The position numbers were made by a program, and so were the translations under genes. The notes under the pieces are model-generated. The model saw only the letters and a program-made list of their open reading frames with translations. It was not told the DNA's origin and searched no databases. Source: Caballeronia temeraria (lineage in GTDB: Bacteria > Pseudomonadota > Gammaproteobacteria > Burkholderiales > Burkholderiaceae). From it: a stretch of DNA of 64,000 nucleotides. Below, one piece after another: positions 1 through 7,847 of this stretch. The stretch covers positions 38,595-102,594 of the forward strand of contig NZ_FCOI02000026.1 of the NCBI RefSeq assembly GCF_001544795.2, read 5' to 3'. Position 1 is the first letter of the stretch, and each line of letters begins with the position of its first letter.

Positions 1-461
1 AGCGGCCCGAGCAGCACGATCAGACCGAAAATCGTCATGCCGACGGGCATCTGCTCGCGCGGCAGCCGTGTGCGGATGATGGTCTGCGCGGTCGGAATCA
101 TCGCGCCGCCGGTGAAGCCTTGCCCGATGCGGCCCGCGACCATCATCGAAAGGGACGTGGAGAAGCCGCACATCACAGAGAACAGCGTGAAGAGCACCGC
201 GTTGCCGAGCAGGAAATTGCGCAGGCCGAACACGCGCGTGAGCCACGCGGCGAGCGGAATCATCACGATTTCCGACATCAGATAGCCCGTGGAAATCCAC
301 GTGCCTTCCGTGCCGGTCGCGCCGATCTCGCCCTGGATCTGCGGCAGCGCGGAGTTCGTAATGGAGATGTCGAGCGTGGCCATCAGCGCGCCGAGCGCGC
401 CGGCCGTGACCGCGATCCAGTCGGTCGCGCTCGCGCGGGCGTGCGCTTCAGCGTGTGACAT
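1..461 (-). CDS. DHA2-family MFS multidrug efflux permease (EmrB-like), C-terminus off the window edge
   Basis: Inner-membrane drug/proton antiporter subunit that works with the adjacent HlyD-type adaptor. Only the first ~153 residues are present. They contain the DHA2 signature of helix 1 (TLDISITNSALP), then the motif-A-like stretch after helix 2, and several hydrophobic segments. The ATG at 461 lies inside the end of the adaptor gene (14-bp overlap), so the two are cotranscribed and probably translationally coupled. The pair is divergent from a TetR gene that presumably represses it. Substrate cannot be told from sequence. Confidence 0.85.
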   Translation of the reverse strand, partial: MSHAEAHARASATDWIAVTAGALGALMATLDISITNSALPQIQGEIGATGTEGTWISTGYLMSEIVMIPLAAWLTRVFGLRNFLLGNAVLFTLFSVMCGFSTSLSMMVAGRIGQGFTGGAMIPTAQTIIRTRLPREQMPVGMTIFGLIVLLGP

Positions 462-1581
462 GGCGGTTTTCGTCGGCGATGCGATGGCTGTCGTCGGTGG
501 CGGTTTTCGTGTCGACATCGACGGTCACCGACAAGCCCGGCAGCAGCACCTTGCGCGTTTGCGGACCCGTATCGACGCGAATGCGCACCGGCACGCGCTG
601 CACGATCTTCGTGAAGTTGCCGGTCGCGTTCTCCGGCGGCAAGAGCGCGAACTGCGCGCCGGTGCCGGGCGCGAAGCTTTCGACGACGCCGTGCAGATCC
701 GTGCCTTTGAGCGCGTCGACATGCAACGTCGCGGGCTGGCCGATGCGCATGCGGCCGACCTGCGTTTCCTTGAAGTTCGCTTCGAGATAGAGCGCCTCGA
801 CCGGCACGACCGTCATGAGGCGCGTGCCCGGCTGCACGTACTGGCCGACGCGCACGGAGCGATCGCCGACGCGCCCCGCGACCGGGCTCACGAGCGTCGT
901 GTCGCCGAGATCGAGCTTCGACTGGTTCAGTTGCGCCTGCGCCGCTTCGACCTGCGCGCGCGCCTGGGCGATCTGCGCTTCGGTCGCGCCGATCTGCGTC
1001 GACGCCGAACGCGCGGCGGCCAGATTCGCGGCGAGCGTGGCGCGCGCCTGATCGCGCGTGGAAATGAGGCTCGCGAGGCGCTCGGCGGTTTCCGCGCCCG
1101 TCGCGACGAGCGGACGATAGCGGTTCACGTCGTCCTCCGCGTGCGCGAGACTCACGCGCGACACGTCAGCCTGCGCCTTCGCTTGATCGGCGTTGGCGTG
1201 CTGCTGCTTCAGTTCGGCTTCGGCGCGTTGAATGTCGGCGGCGCGGGCGTCGAGCGTGGCCTTCGCCTGATCGAGCGATGCCTGATACTGCCGCGTGTCG
1301 AGTTTCGCGAGCGGCGCGCCTGCCGCGACGGCCTGATTGTCGTCGACGAGCACCTCGGTGATATAGCCGCTCACTTTCGGCGCGATGGTCACGCTGTCGG
1401 CTTTGAGATAGGCGTCATCAGTCGTTTCGATGAAACGGCCGACCGTCCACCAGCGCACGCCCCACGCCATGCCCGCGACGACCGCGACGATGCCGAACGC
1501 GATCAGCAGGCGTTTGCGTGACGGTTTGCCGCGAGCGGCGTCGGCGGGTTGGCCGCCGTGCGTGGGCGCTGTGACTGACAT
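448..1581 (-). CDS. HlyD/EmrA-type membrane-fusion (periplasmic adaptor) protein
   Basis: Periplasmic adaptor of a tripartite efflux pump, 377 aa. One N-terminal membrane anchor follows a basic stretch (about residues 20-45). Next come the biotinyl-lipoyl half motif (KVSGYITEVLVDDNQAV), a long Ala/Gln-rich coiled-coil hairpin, and the second lipoyl half plus beta-barrel (SPVAGRVGDRSVRVGQYV). I chose the ATG at 1581 because a GGAGA ribosome site precedes it. A longer in-frame start at 1725 would run through the operators and encodes low-complexity Arg-rich sequence. Operon with the EmrB-like permease; probably controlled by the divergent TetR. Confidence 0.9.
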   Translation of the reverse strand: MSVTAPTHGGQPADAARGKPSRKRLLIAFGIVAVVAGMAWGVRWWTVGRFIETTDDAYLKADSVTIAPKVSGYITEVLVDDNQAVAAGAPLAKLDTRQYQASLDQAKATLDARAADIQRAEAELKQQHANADQAKAQADVSRVSLAHAEDDVNRYRPLVATGAETAERLASLISTRDQARATLAANLAAARSASTQIGATEAQIAQARAQVEAAQAQLNQSKLDLGDTTLVSPVAGRVGDRSVRVGQYVQPGTRLMTVVPVEALYLEANFKETQVGRMRIGQPATLHVDALKGTDLHGVVESFAPGTGAQFALLPPENATGNFTKIVQRVPVRIRVDTGPQTRKVLLPGLSVTVDVDTKTATDDSHRIADENRHVTR

Positions 1582-1687
1582 GATTTCTCCGGAGCTTTCG
1601 CGCCACCGCATGCGTGCGGTAGCCTTTGATGAATGCGAGACAGCGAGGGCGGTCCGGGCGGCAACCACCGCGCGACGCGCTCGCCAA

Positions 1688-1736
1688 ACTAGACGATGCC
1701 GTCTAGTATGCATGATTCTAGACACGAGCGTCTAGT
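1688..1736. promoter_or_regulatory. Twin TetR-type operators between efflux operon and its regulator
   Basis: Two copies of the same perfect dyad, CTAGAC-N6-GTCTAG, lie at 1689-1706 and 1718-1735, 29 bp apart centre to centre (almost three helical turns on one DNA face). The first is extended by A/T to ACTAGAC-N6-GTCTAGT. They fill the divergent promoter region between the EmrA-like gene and the TetR gene. This is the expected place for an autoregulating TetR dimer. Binding itself is inferred. Confidence 0.75.
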
Positions 1737-1760
1737 TTGACCTGGCTTTGGGGACACAAA

Positions 1761-2426
1761 ATGAAGAAGCTGCGCGCCGGAGACGAAGGCGAATCGCAGG
1801 ATCAGGAACGCGGCAGCACGGCGCGCTCGCCGTTGCAGGCGCGCGGCCGTGCGCGCATCGAGGCCGTGCTGGACGCGACCGCCGAGCTGATCGTCGAAAA
1901 GGGACTGGAAGGCGTGACGATGCACGGCGTCGCGCGGCGCGCGCAGACGCCGATCGGGTCGATGTACCACTTCTTTCCGGATCGCGACGCGCTGCTCGCC
2001 GCGTTGTGGGATCGTCACGCGGCGGCGCTGGAAGAGCTGGAAGAAGAGCTCTCGCGTATCGACAGCGAAACGTGGCGGGCGCTGACGGCGGAGGCGGTGA
2101 TCGATCGCATCATGACGCCGCACATCGAATATTTCGAACGCAAGACCGATTTTCTGATTCTGATGTCGGTCATGCCGCACGACGAAGCGAAAAAGAAGCG
2201 CAAGTCCAGCATGATGCGCAAGGTCATCGACGCACGCATGCCCGGCGTGAAAGCGTCCGAGCGCGAACTGTACGTCGACATGCTGCATGCGCTCGCGAGC
2301 GGCGCGCTGGCTGTCAAATTGCGTCCCGCGATGGGCGACGTGCAACTGGCGCGCCGTTATCTGCGCGAAGTGAAGCGCGCGCTGGCGGCGTATCTGGCCG
2401 CCGTGGAGGCGGCGGTGCTCAAGTGA
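1761..2426 (+). CDS. TetR-family transcriptional regulator of the divergent efflux operon
   Basis: DNA-binding repressor, 221 aa. The N-terminal tetra-helical HTH is clear (ARIEAVLDATAELIVEKGLEG, then VARRAQTPIGSMYHFFPDRDALL). A larger helical ligand domain follows. I chose the ATG at 1761 because GGGGA precedes it by 6 bases. An in-frame TTG at 1737 would begin inside the second operator. It probably represses itself and the efflux genes through the twin palindromes. The inducer is unknown; the C-terminal domain gives no hint. Confidence 0.9.
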   Translation: MKKLRAGDEGESQDQERGSTARSPLQARGRARIEAVLDATAELIVEKGLEGVTMHGVARRAQTPIGSMYHFFPDRDALLAALWDRHAAALEELEEELSRIDSETWRALTAEAVIDRIMTPHIEYFERKTDFLILMSVMPHDEAKKKRKSSMMRKVIDARMPGVKASERELYVDMLHALASGALAVKLRPAMGDVQLARRYLREVKRALAAYLAAVEAAVLK

Positions 2427-2621
2427 CGGCCGGGGTTTCCGGTCCGCACCGGTATCGGGTCGCCACGTTTCATCAGACGATTGGCTAACCTATTTCCACA
2501 CACGGCTTTTCGACGCGATTATCTTTTCGTCGCAACAACGGCGCGGAAACGCGATAATGACTCGTCCAAGAAATCACCCCGGGCAAAATGCAGCCTTCGC
2601 TCGGTTCAACACGGATCATAA

Positions 2622-2900
2622 ATGTCCAACAGTCCAGCCAGCATTCAAGGCGATTTTCTCAACGCGCTCCGAAAAGAACGCAAACGGGTTTCCATTTATC
2701 TCGTTAACGGGATCAAGCTGACGGGCCATATCCAGTCGTTCGACACGTATATGGTCTATCTCAATTCGACCAGCGGAAACCAGGTTCTTTTCAAACACGC
2801 GATTTCGACCATCTGCGAAGATCACGGCGCGCCCGGTCGGCCGAATCATCGCGAAAGCCGCGGTCCGAGCGACCGGCCGCCGCGTCCGCCGCGCAACTGA
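2622..2900 (+). CDS. hfq2: Small second Hfq (Sm-like RNA chaperone)
   Basis: Hexameric Sm-fold RNA chaperone that pairs sRNAs with mRNAs, 92 aa. Sm1 is nearly canonical (FLNALRKERKRVSIYLVNGIKLTGHIQSFD). The Sm2 end has the diagnostic KHAIST preceded by LF. The middle (YMVYLNSTSGNQVLF) departs from the canonical NTVSQMVY, so this is not the housekeeping copy, which usually sits beside der or hflX. The last ~28 residues form an Arg/Pro-rich, disordered tail. It is monocistronic, between TetR and an SDR, with a ~195-bp upstream region holding no other gene. Burkholderia species are known to carry a second Hfq; equating this with it is inference. Confidence 0.88.
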   Translation: MSNSPASIQGDFLNALRKERKRVSIYLVNGIKLTGHIQSFDTYMVYLNSTSGNQVLFKHAISTICEDHGAPGRPNHRESRGPSDRPPRPPRN

Positions 2901-3104
2901 CGCGGCCTTGCACGGGCAAAGGTCTCATGCGCCGGGCGCGTGAGCCTGCCCGCTATCGGGACGCGGCGCGCACGCCGCCGCGATAACTCCGGCAACTCCC
3001 GCACGACCGTATCGAAAAAGGCCTCGGGCCGGACAAGGCCGGATGCGCCGATCTCGACCGCGTCATGATCCACCGCTCAGTTCAAAAAAATCCTGGAGAT
3101 GCCC

Positions 3105-3866
3105 ATGCTCCTGTCGGAACAAAACGTACTCGTGACCGGCGGCGCGCGCGGACTCGGCGCGGCGATCAGCGAAGCGCTCGCGCGCGAAGGCGCTGGCGTC
3201 GTCATCAACTATCGACGCAGCGACGCACAGGCGAAAGCGCTTGCCGAGCGGCTCGGGCCACGCGTCGTGGCGATTCAGGCCGACATCACCGATGAATCCT
3301 CGGTCGCGCGTCTGTTCGACGAAGCCCGCGCGCAAACCGGCCGGCCGGTGCATGCCGTCGTGAACAACGCGCTCGCCGATTTCAGCTTCGACGGCGACGC
3401 GCGCCCGAAGATCGGCGACATCGCGTGGGCGCGTTTCCAGCAGCAGATCGACGGCGCATTGAAAGGTGCGCTCCACACGATTCAGGCCGCGCTGCCCGCG
3501 ATGCGCGACGCCGGCTTCGGCCGCATCGTGAACGTCGGGACCAATCTGTTTCAGAATCCCGTCGTGCCGTATCACGACTACACCGCGGCGAAAGCGGCGC
3601 TGCTCGCGCTCACGCGAACCGCATCGAACGATCTCGGGCCGGATGGCATCACGGTGAACATGGTGTCGGGCGGACTTTTGCGTACCACGGATGCCAGCAG
3701 CGCGACGCCCGAAGCCGTGTTCGACATGGTCGCCGGATTCACGCCGCTGCGCCGCGTCACGACGCCCGCCGAATTCGCCGATGCGGTGCTGTTCTTCCTC
3801 TCGCCGTGGGCACGCGCGGTGACGGGGCAGAACCTCGTCGTCGACGGCGGGTTGGTCAAAGGCTGA
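3105..3866 (+). CDS. Short-chain dehydrogenase/reductase (FabG-like)
   Basis: Classical SDR oxidoreductase, 253 aa, using NAD(P)H. The cofactor motif TGGARGLG is near residues 11-18. NNAL stands where NNAG is usual, and the active-site YTAAK is present. The catalytic Ser 13 residues before that Tyr is replaced by Thr (NVGTN). A basic residue pair after beta-2 (NYRRS) suggests NADP preference. GGAG at 3095 fits an ATG at 3105 better than the ATG at 3099. Its stop codon abuts the stop of the convergent aldehyde dehydrogenase with no gap (TGATCA). Substrate unknown; true FabG is unlikely outside a fatty-acid locus. Confidence 0.85.
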   Translation: MLLSEQNVLVTGGARGLGAAISEALAREGAGVVINYRRSDAQAKALAERLGPRVVAIQADITDESSVARLFDEARAQTGRPVHAVVNNALADFSFDGDARPKIGDIAWARFQQQIDGALKGALHTIQAALPAMRDAGFGRIVNVGTNLFQNPVVPYHDYTAAKAALLALTRTASNDLGPDGITVNMVSGGLLRTTDASSATPEAVFDMVAGFTPLRRVTTPAEFADAVLFFLSPWARAVTGQNLVVDGGLVKG

Positions 3867-5336
3867 TCAGCCGCGCGCCGTGATCGCGTGGCGCAACTCC
3901 TGATAGCTGCGCAATCCCGCCACACCGAGTTCACGGCCGATGCCGCTCAGGCCGAGCCCGCCCCAACACACTTGCGGGAAGATCAGTTGCGGCGTGTTGA
4001 TCCACACGAGGCCCGCGCGCAGCGCATGGCGATAGCGCCGCGTGGCGTCTTCATCGCGCGTCACGACGGTGGCGACGAGCCCGTAGCGCGTGTCGTTGGC
4101 GAGCGCGATGGCTTCATCGTCGGTTCGGAACGACTTCACGCAGGCGACCGGGCCGAACACTTCGTCGGTCCATAACACGTTGTCCGCATCCGGCTCCGCG
4201 ATGACGACCGGCGCCATGAAAAAGCCTTCCGCGCAGGCAGCGTCGAGCGCGCCGCTGAACGCGACGGTCGCGCCGCCCGCCACGCCCTGCTCGACGAGCG
4301 CCTGCACACGCGCACGCTGCGCATGGGAAACGAGCGGCCCCATCGCGACATTGCCGATATGCGGCGGCGCGACCACGAGCGCGCGCACGGCCGCTTCGAG
4401 CGCGGCGACGAACTTGCGATAGACATCGTCGTGCACGATGATCCGCGACGTCGCCGAGCACATCTGCCCGGCGTTCGTGAACGCGCCGCCCATCGCGAGC
4501 GCGACCGCGTGCTCGATGTCCGCATCGGCGCGCACGATCAGCGCGGATTTCCCGCCGAGTTCGAGCGTGACGCGCTTCATGTCGAGCGCCGCCGTCTGCA
4601 TCACCTTGCGACCGATGGCCGTGCTGCCCGTGAACGAAATCTTGTCGACGAGCGGATGCGCCGCGAGCAGCGCGCCCACTTCGCCGCCGCCGTTCACGAT
4701 ATTCACGACGCCATCGGGCACGCCCGCCGCCGTCATGATCTCCGCGAGCAGATGCTCGACCGGCGACGTAAGTTCGGACGGCTTCAGCACCGCCGTGCAG
4801 CCCGCCGCGAGCGCGGGCGCGATCTTCCACGCGGTCGTGACCATCGGGAAATTCCACGGCACGATCAGCGCGGCCACGCCGACCGCTTCGTACCGGCGCT
4901 CGCCGGTCACGGTGTCGTCGGGCAATGTGAGCGTATCGGCGGCGAAATGCGACGCGTCCGCGCACAGACCCGCGTAGTAATCGAATGTGGCGATGGCGTC
5001 GCTCACGTCGGTGTCGGCTTCGAGTGGAGGCTTGCCGCTCACCTTTTGCTGCATCGACGAGAGACGCTCGCGATTCGCCGCGATCAGTTCGGCGATCTTG
5101 CGCAGAATCTCGCCGCGCGATGCGGGCGTGCGGTTGCGCCATGCATCGAGCGCGGCGTGCGCGGCACGCACGGCGGCATCGACTTGCGCGGCATCGGCGT
5201 GTTCCTGCCAGCCGATGACCTCGCCCGTCGATGCATCGTGGATCGCGTTGCCCGCTTCCAGCACCGATGCGCCGTAGCGCGTGCCCGCGATCGTCGCGGC
5301 GGGCAGCAGGATCGAGGGGTCGTCGCGCATGTTCAT
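3867..5336 (-). CDS. NAD(P)-dependent aldehyde dehydrogenase (4-guanidino/aminobutyraldehyde type)
   Basis: Oxidises an aldehyde to the acid, 489 aa, typical length for the superfamily. Visible motifs: PWNFPMVTTAWK, FTGSTAIGRKV, the general-base Glu in LELGGKSALIV, and catalytic Cys293 in NAGQMCSATSR. Its ATG at 5336 overlaps the gbuA stop by four bases (ATGA). Next to guanidinobutyrase it would logically convert 4-guanidinobutyraldehyde (from arginine) or 4-aminobutyraldehyde, as KauB does in Pseudomonas. That assignment is contextual. A generic betaine-aldehyde-type dehydrogenase cannot be excluded. Confidence 0.85.
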   Translation of the reverse strand: MNMRDDPSILLPAATIAGTRYGASVLEAGNAIHDASTGEVIGWQEHADAAQVDAAVRAAHAALDAWRNRTPASRGEILRKIAELIAANRERLSSMQQKVSGKPPLEADTDVSDAIATFDYYAGLCADASHFAADTLTLPDDTVTGERRYEAVGVAALIVPWNFPMVTTAWKIAPALAAGCTAVLKPSELTSPVEHLLAEIMTAAGVPDGVVNIVNGGGEVGALLAAHPLVDKISFTGSTAIGRKVMQTAALDMKRVTLELGGKSALIVRADADIEHAVALAMGGAFTNAGQMCSATSRIIVHDDVYRKFVAALEAAVRALVVAPPHIGNVAMGPLVSHAQRARVQALVEQGVAGGATVAFSGALDAACAEGFFMAPVVIAEPDADNVLWTDEVFGPVACVKSFRTDDEAIALANDTRYGLVATVVTRDEDATRRYRHALRAGLVWINTPQLIFPQVCWGGLGLSGIGRELGVAGLRSYQELRHAITARG

Positions 5337-6304
5337 GATTGCGCTCCGTTCGCTTGACGATAGTGAACGCCTGGCATCACGCAGAGCATTTCGAAGGCGA
5401 GATTCGCGCCGACGAGCGCCGTCGTGCCGGCCTGATCGTAAGGCGGCGAGACCTCGACGAGATCCGCGCCGACGACGTTCAGCCCCTTCATCCCGCGCAC
5501 GATTTCGAGCCCTTGCTGCACGGTCAGGCCGCCGATTTCCGGCGTGCCCGTGCCGGGCGCGAAGCTGGGATCGAGTCCGTCGATATCGAAGCTCAGATAC
5601 ACGGGCGTGTCGCCGATGCGCGCGCGCACTTCTTCCATCAGCGGCGCGAGCGAGCGGTTCCAGCACGCTTCGGCCTGCACGACGGTGAAGCCCTGCGCGC
5701 GGCACCAGTCGAAGTCTTCAGCGTGATAGCCGGTGCCGCGCAAGCCGATTTGCGTGACCTTGTCGCATTGAAGCAGGCCGTCTTCCACCGCGCGGCGAAA
5801 CGGCGTGCCGTGCGCGATCTTCTCGCCGAACATGGTGTCGTTGACATCGGCATGCGCATCGACGTGCACGACCGCGACCTTGCCGTACTTCTTGTGCAGC
5901 GCGCGCAGGATCGGCCACGCGATCGTGTGATCGCCCCCGAGCGTGATCGGACGGCAGCCGTTCGCGACGATCTCGTCATAGGCCGCTTCGATCAGCCGGA
6001 TCGAATCCTTGAGGTCGTACGGATTGGTCGCGACGTCGCCGATATCGGCCACTTGCAGCGAATCGAACGGCGCGGCGCGCGTCGCCATGTTGTAGGGACG
6101 CAGCAGCACGGATTCCGAGCGGATCTGACGCGGCCCGAAGCGCGCGCCCGAACGATTCGACGTGCCGATATCGAGCGGCACGCCGACGAAACACGCGTCG
6201 AGGCCTTCGGTGCTCGCCGCGTGCGGCAGGCGCATCATCGTCGCGATGCCGCCGAATCGCGGCATGTCGTTGCCGCCGAGCGGCTGGTTGAATTCGCGCT
6301 GCAT
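5333..6304 (-). CDS. gbuA: Guanidinobutyrase (ureohydrolase)
   Basis: Mn-dependent ureohydrolase splitting 4-guanidinobutyrate to 4-aminobutyrate and urea; 323 aa. Metal ligands are visible in GGDHTI, DAHADVND and SFDIDGLDP. The N-terminus (QPLGGNDMPRFGGIATMMRLPH) and the blocks PYNMATRAAPFDSL and VADIGDVA match Pseudomonas GbuA as I remember it, better than agmatinase SpeB or guanidinopropionase GpuA. I chose the ATG at 6304 for the upstream GGGAGA. It is first of a two-gene unit with the aldehyde dehydrogenase and is preceded by a LuxR-type gene on the same strand and a strong dyad at 6383-6408. Confidence 0.82.
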   Translation of the reverse strand: MQREFNQPLGGNDMPRFGGIATMMRLPHAASTEGLDACFVGVPLDIGTSNRSGARFGPRQIRSESVLLRPYNMATRAAPFDSLQVADIGDVATNPYDLKDSIRLIEAAYDEIVANGCRPITLGGDHTIAWPILRALHKKYGKVAVVHVDAHADVNDTMFGEKIAHGTPFRRAVEDGLLQCDKVTQIGLRGTGYHAEDFDWCRAQGFTVVQAEACWNRSLAPLMEEVRARIGDTPVYLSFDIDGLDPSFAPGTGTPEIGGLTVQQGLEIVRGMKGLNVVGADLVEVSPPYDQAGTTALVGANLAFEMLCVMPGVHYRQANGAQS

Positions 6305-6382
6305 GGGTGCGTCTCCCGTCATCGTTGTATGGACGGGGCGATGTTAGGCGACGCAAACGCCGCGCGAATCACGAAGTGGAGA

Positions 6383-6408
6383 TGTTCACATCGACCCGAT
6401 TCGATGTG
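6383..6408. promoter_or_regulatory. Perfect 9-8-9 inverted repeat upstream of gbuA
   Basis: TTCACATCG and CGATGTGAA are exact reverse complements separated by 8 bases. The dyad lies between the stop of the LuxR-type gene and the start of gbuA, about 80-105 bases before the gbuA ATG. There is no U-tract on either strand, so an operator is more likely than an intrinsic terminator. The LuxR-type neighbour is the natural candidate to bind it (inference). Confidence 0.6.
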
Positions 6409-6417
6409 AATGGCGCT

Positions 6418-7263
6418 TCAGGTGGCGTGCAAGCGCGGCTGTTCCTGTCCCCACGCGATCAGATCGCGCTTGGTGCGCACGCCGAGCTTCGCGAACGCGC
6501 GCTTCACATACGACTCCGCCGTGCCGATGCGCACGCCGATGATCTCCGCCGCCTCGGGCACCGTGCGGCCCGTGATGAGATGCGTGCAGATTTCGTATTC
6601 GCGTTTGGACAGCCGCACGTGATCGGCGGCGATGCGCGCATCGAACTGAGCGAGCGGATGCAGAAACGACATCGGATGCGCCACGCGTTTCGCGGCGCTC
6701 GTCGATGCATGCAGCTCCAGCAGGGGAAACAGGAACTCGCTCACGTTGCGAAAGCGGTTCATCTCGGCGAGCGTGAACGGCGGCGCATCGAGCGCGCGTT
6801 CGAGCGCGATGGAATCCTGCGCGTGCGCCGTGCCGCGCGCGAGCACGCATTCGTGCGCGATCGACGCTTCATCGAAAAGACGCTGACGGAATTCGCCCGG
6901 CGGAATCGCGCCGATATCGCGCACGACGAGCATCGTGCCGACCTTGCCGCGAATGCCCGCGAAGAGCGGATCGCTGTCGTAGAAGCGGTCGTAGTAGAGC
7001 GTCATCACATCCGAAATGACGCTCGTGTCCATGCCGACGCCGCTGCTGCCGATCCACTCGCAGCGAAAGCCCGTGGGCTTGCTGCGATCGACGCGCGAAC
7101 GCTCGATATGCACGACGTTGAGCGGCACGACTTCGTTGAGAAGCAGCGTGAGACGCGGCACGAAATCCGGCGTGCCGACAGCTTCGATGACTTTGCCGAG
7201 CGTCTTGAACGAGACCGGAAACGCGGCTTGATCCTGATTGAGCGGGGGTACGTTGAGCAGCAT
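6418..7263 (-). CDS. LuxR-family transcriptional regulator
   Basis: Regulator with a C-terminal LuxR/FixJ-type HTH, 281 aa. The HTH is LSKREYEICTHLITGRTVPEAAEIIGV followed by RIGTAESYVKRAFAKLGVRTKRDL, spanning roughly residues 215-275. The ~200-residue N-terminal part lacks an obvious receiver (no Asp pocket) or autoinducer-binding signature and could be a GAF-like sensory fold. ATG 7263 is preceded by GGGGCG; in-frame starts upstream lack a better site. It lies directly upstream of gbuA on the same strand and probably controls it; the ligand may be guanidinobutyrate or an arginine derivative (inference). Confidence 0.82.
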   Translation of the reverse strand: MLLNVPPLNQDQAAFPVSFKTLGKVIEAVGTPDFVPRLTLLLNEVVPLNVVHIERSRVDRSKPTGFRCEWIGSSGVGMDTSVISDVMTLYYDRFYDSDPLFAGIRGKVGTMLVVRDIGAIPPGEFRQRLFDEASIAHECVLARGTAHAQDSIALERALDAPPFTLAEMNRFRNVSEFLFPLLELHASTSAAKRVAHPMSFLHPLAQFDARIAADHVRLSKREYEICTHLITGRTVPEAAEIIGVRIGTAESYVKRAFAKLGVRTKRDLIAWGQEQPRLHAT

Positions 7264-7377
7264 GGCGCGCCCCAAAGAAAAGGCTCTCCGATTGTAGAAC
7301 ATGCGCCGCATCGCCCGCCAGACGGGGTTTTCAGCGTAACTAGGTATTTACCCGAGGATCGCTAAAACGCGGCTTGT

Positions 7378-7417
7378 CCCCCCTGCGGGGGGGCATACCG
7401 GGGCGTCGCGGCCCGGT
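7378..7417 (+). other. Two tandem GC hairpins in the leader of the cupin/FAD operon
   Basis: The first hairpin pairs six C (7378-7383) with six G (7387-7392) across TGC. The second pairs ACCGGG (7397-7402) with CCCGGT (7412-7417) across nine bases. They sit 49 bases before the GTG of the cupin gene. No U-tract follows, so a simple terminator is doubtful. They could be a structured leader or the end of an unseen upstream transcript. I could not match them to a known riboswitch. Confidence 0.4.
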
Positions 7418-7465
7418 AACTTTGGCGCACCGATTCATTGAAAAACGTCGCAAAAAGGGAAACAC

Positions 7466-7813
7466 GTGAGCAAGCTGATTCAGGACATCGCGCCGCTGGG
7501 CGCAGGCATCGGGCAATTCACCCAACTCGACTACGGCATGGACGAAAGCGACTGGCGCGCGGCCGAGGGCAAAAACGGCAACTACGTGATCGGCTGGTGG
7601 GAAGGCAAGGCCGGCGCCGTCGATTTCCCCGCGACCACCGCGGACGAAGCGGTCTGGCTCGTCGAAGGCCGCATCGCTTTGACCGACGTGAACGGCGCGC
7701 GCCGCGAGTTCAAGGCGGGTGAGGGCTATTTGCTGCCGGCGGGCTTCGCGGGCCGCTGGGAAACGATCGAGGACGCGAAGAAGTTCTACGTCGTGCTCGA
7801 ACCGCAGCAATAA
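7466..7813 (+). CDS. Cupin-domain protein (cupin_3/DUF861, EutQ-like fold)
   Basis: Small single-domain cupin, 115 aa. The segment DEAVWLVEGRIALTDVNGARREFKAGEGYLLPAGFAGRWETIED carries both cupin motifs of the DUF861 type, ending in a WE-containing strand as is common in that family. Canonical metal His residues are mostly absent, so it may bind a ligand rather than catalyse. It starts with GTG at 7466 after AAGGGA. It is first of a likely operon with the FAD oxidoreductase 34 bases downstream. Such cupins often accompany amine or ureide catabolic oxidases; the exact role is unknown. Confidence 0.8.
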   Translation: MSKLIQDIAPLGAGIGQFTQLDYGMDESDWRAAEGKNGNYVIGWWEGKAGAVDFPATTADEAVWLVEGRIALTDVNGARREFKAGEGYLLPAGFAGRWETIEDAKKFYVVLEPQQ

Positions 7814-7847
7814 ACGTCGCACGTCGAGCCCGAGGAGGAGACACGTC

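Noticed and set aside
289..1521. Long plus-strand ORF opposite the HlyD-type gene
   Set aside because: Arg/His-rich low-complexity translation typical of the antisense of a GC-rich gene; the minus-strand product is a clear adaptor protein.
3867..5705. Longer aldehyde dehydrogenase start at 5705
   Set aside because: The extra 123 residues are an off-frame reading of gbuA.
7378..7417. Guanidine riboswitch (mini-ykkC or ykkC-III)
   Set aside because: Loops lack the ACGR motif and no conserved core was visible; kept only as unassigned hairpins.
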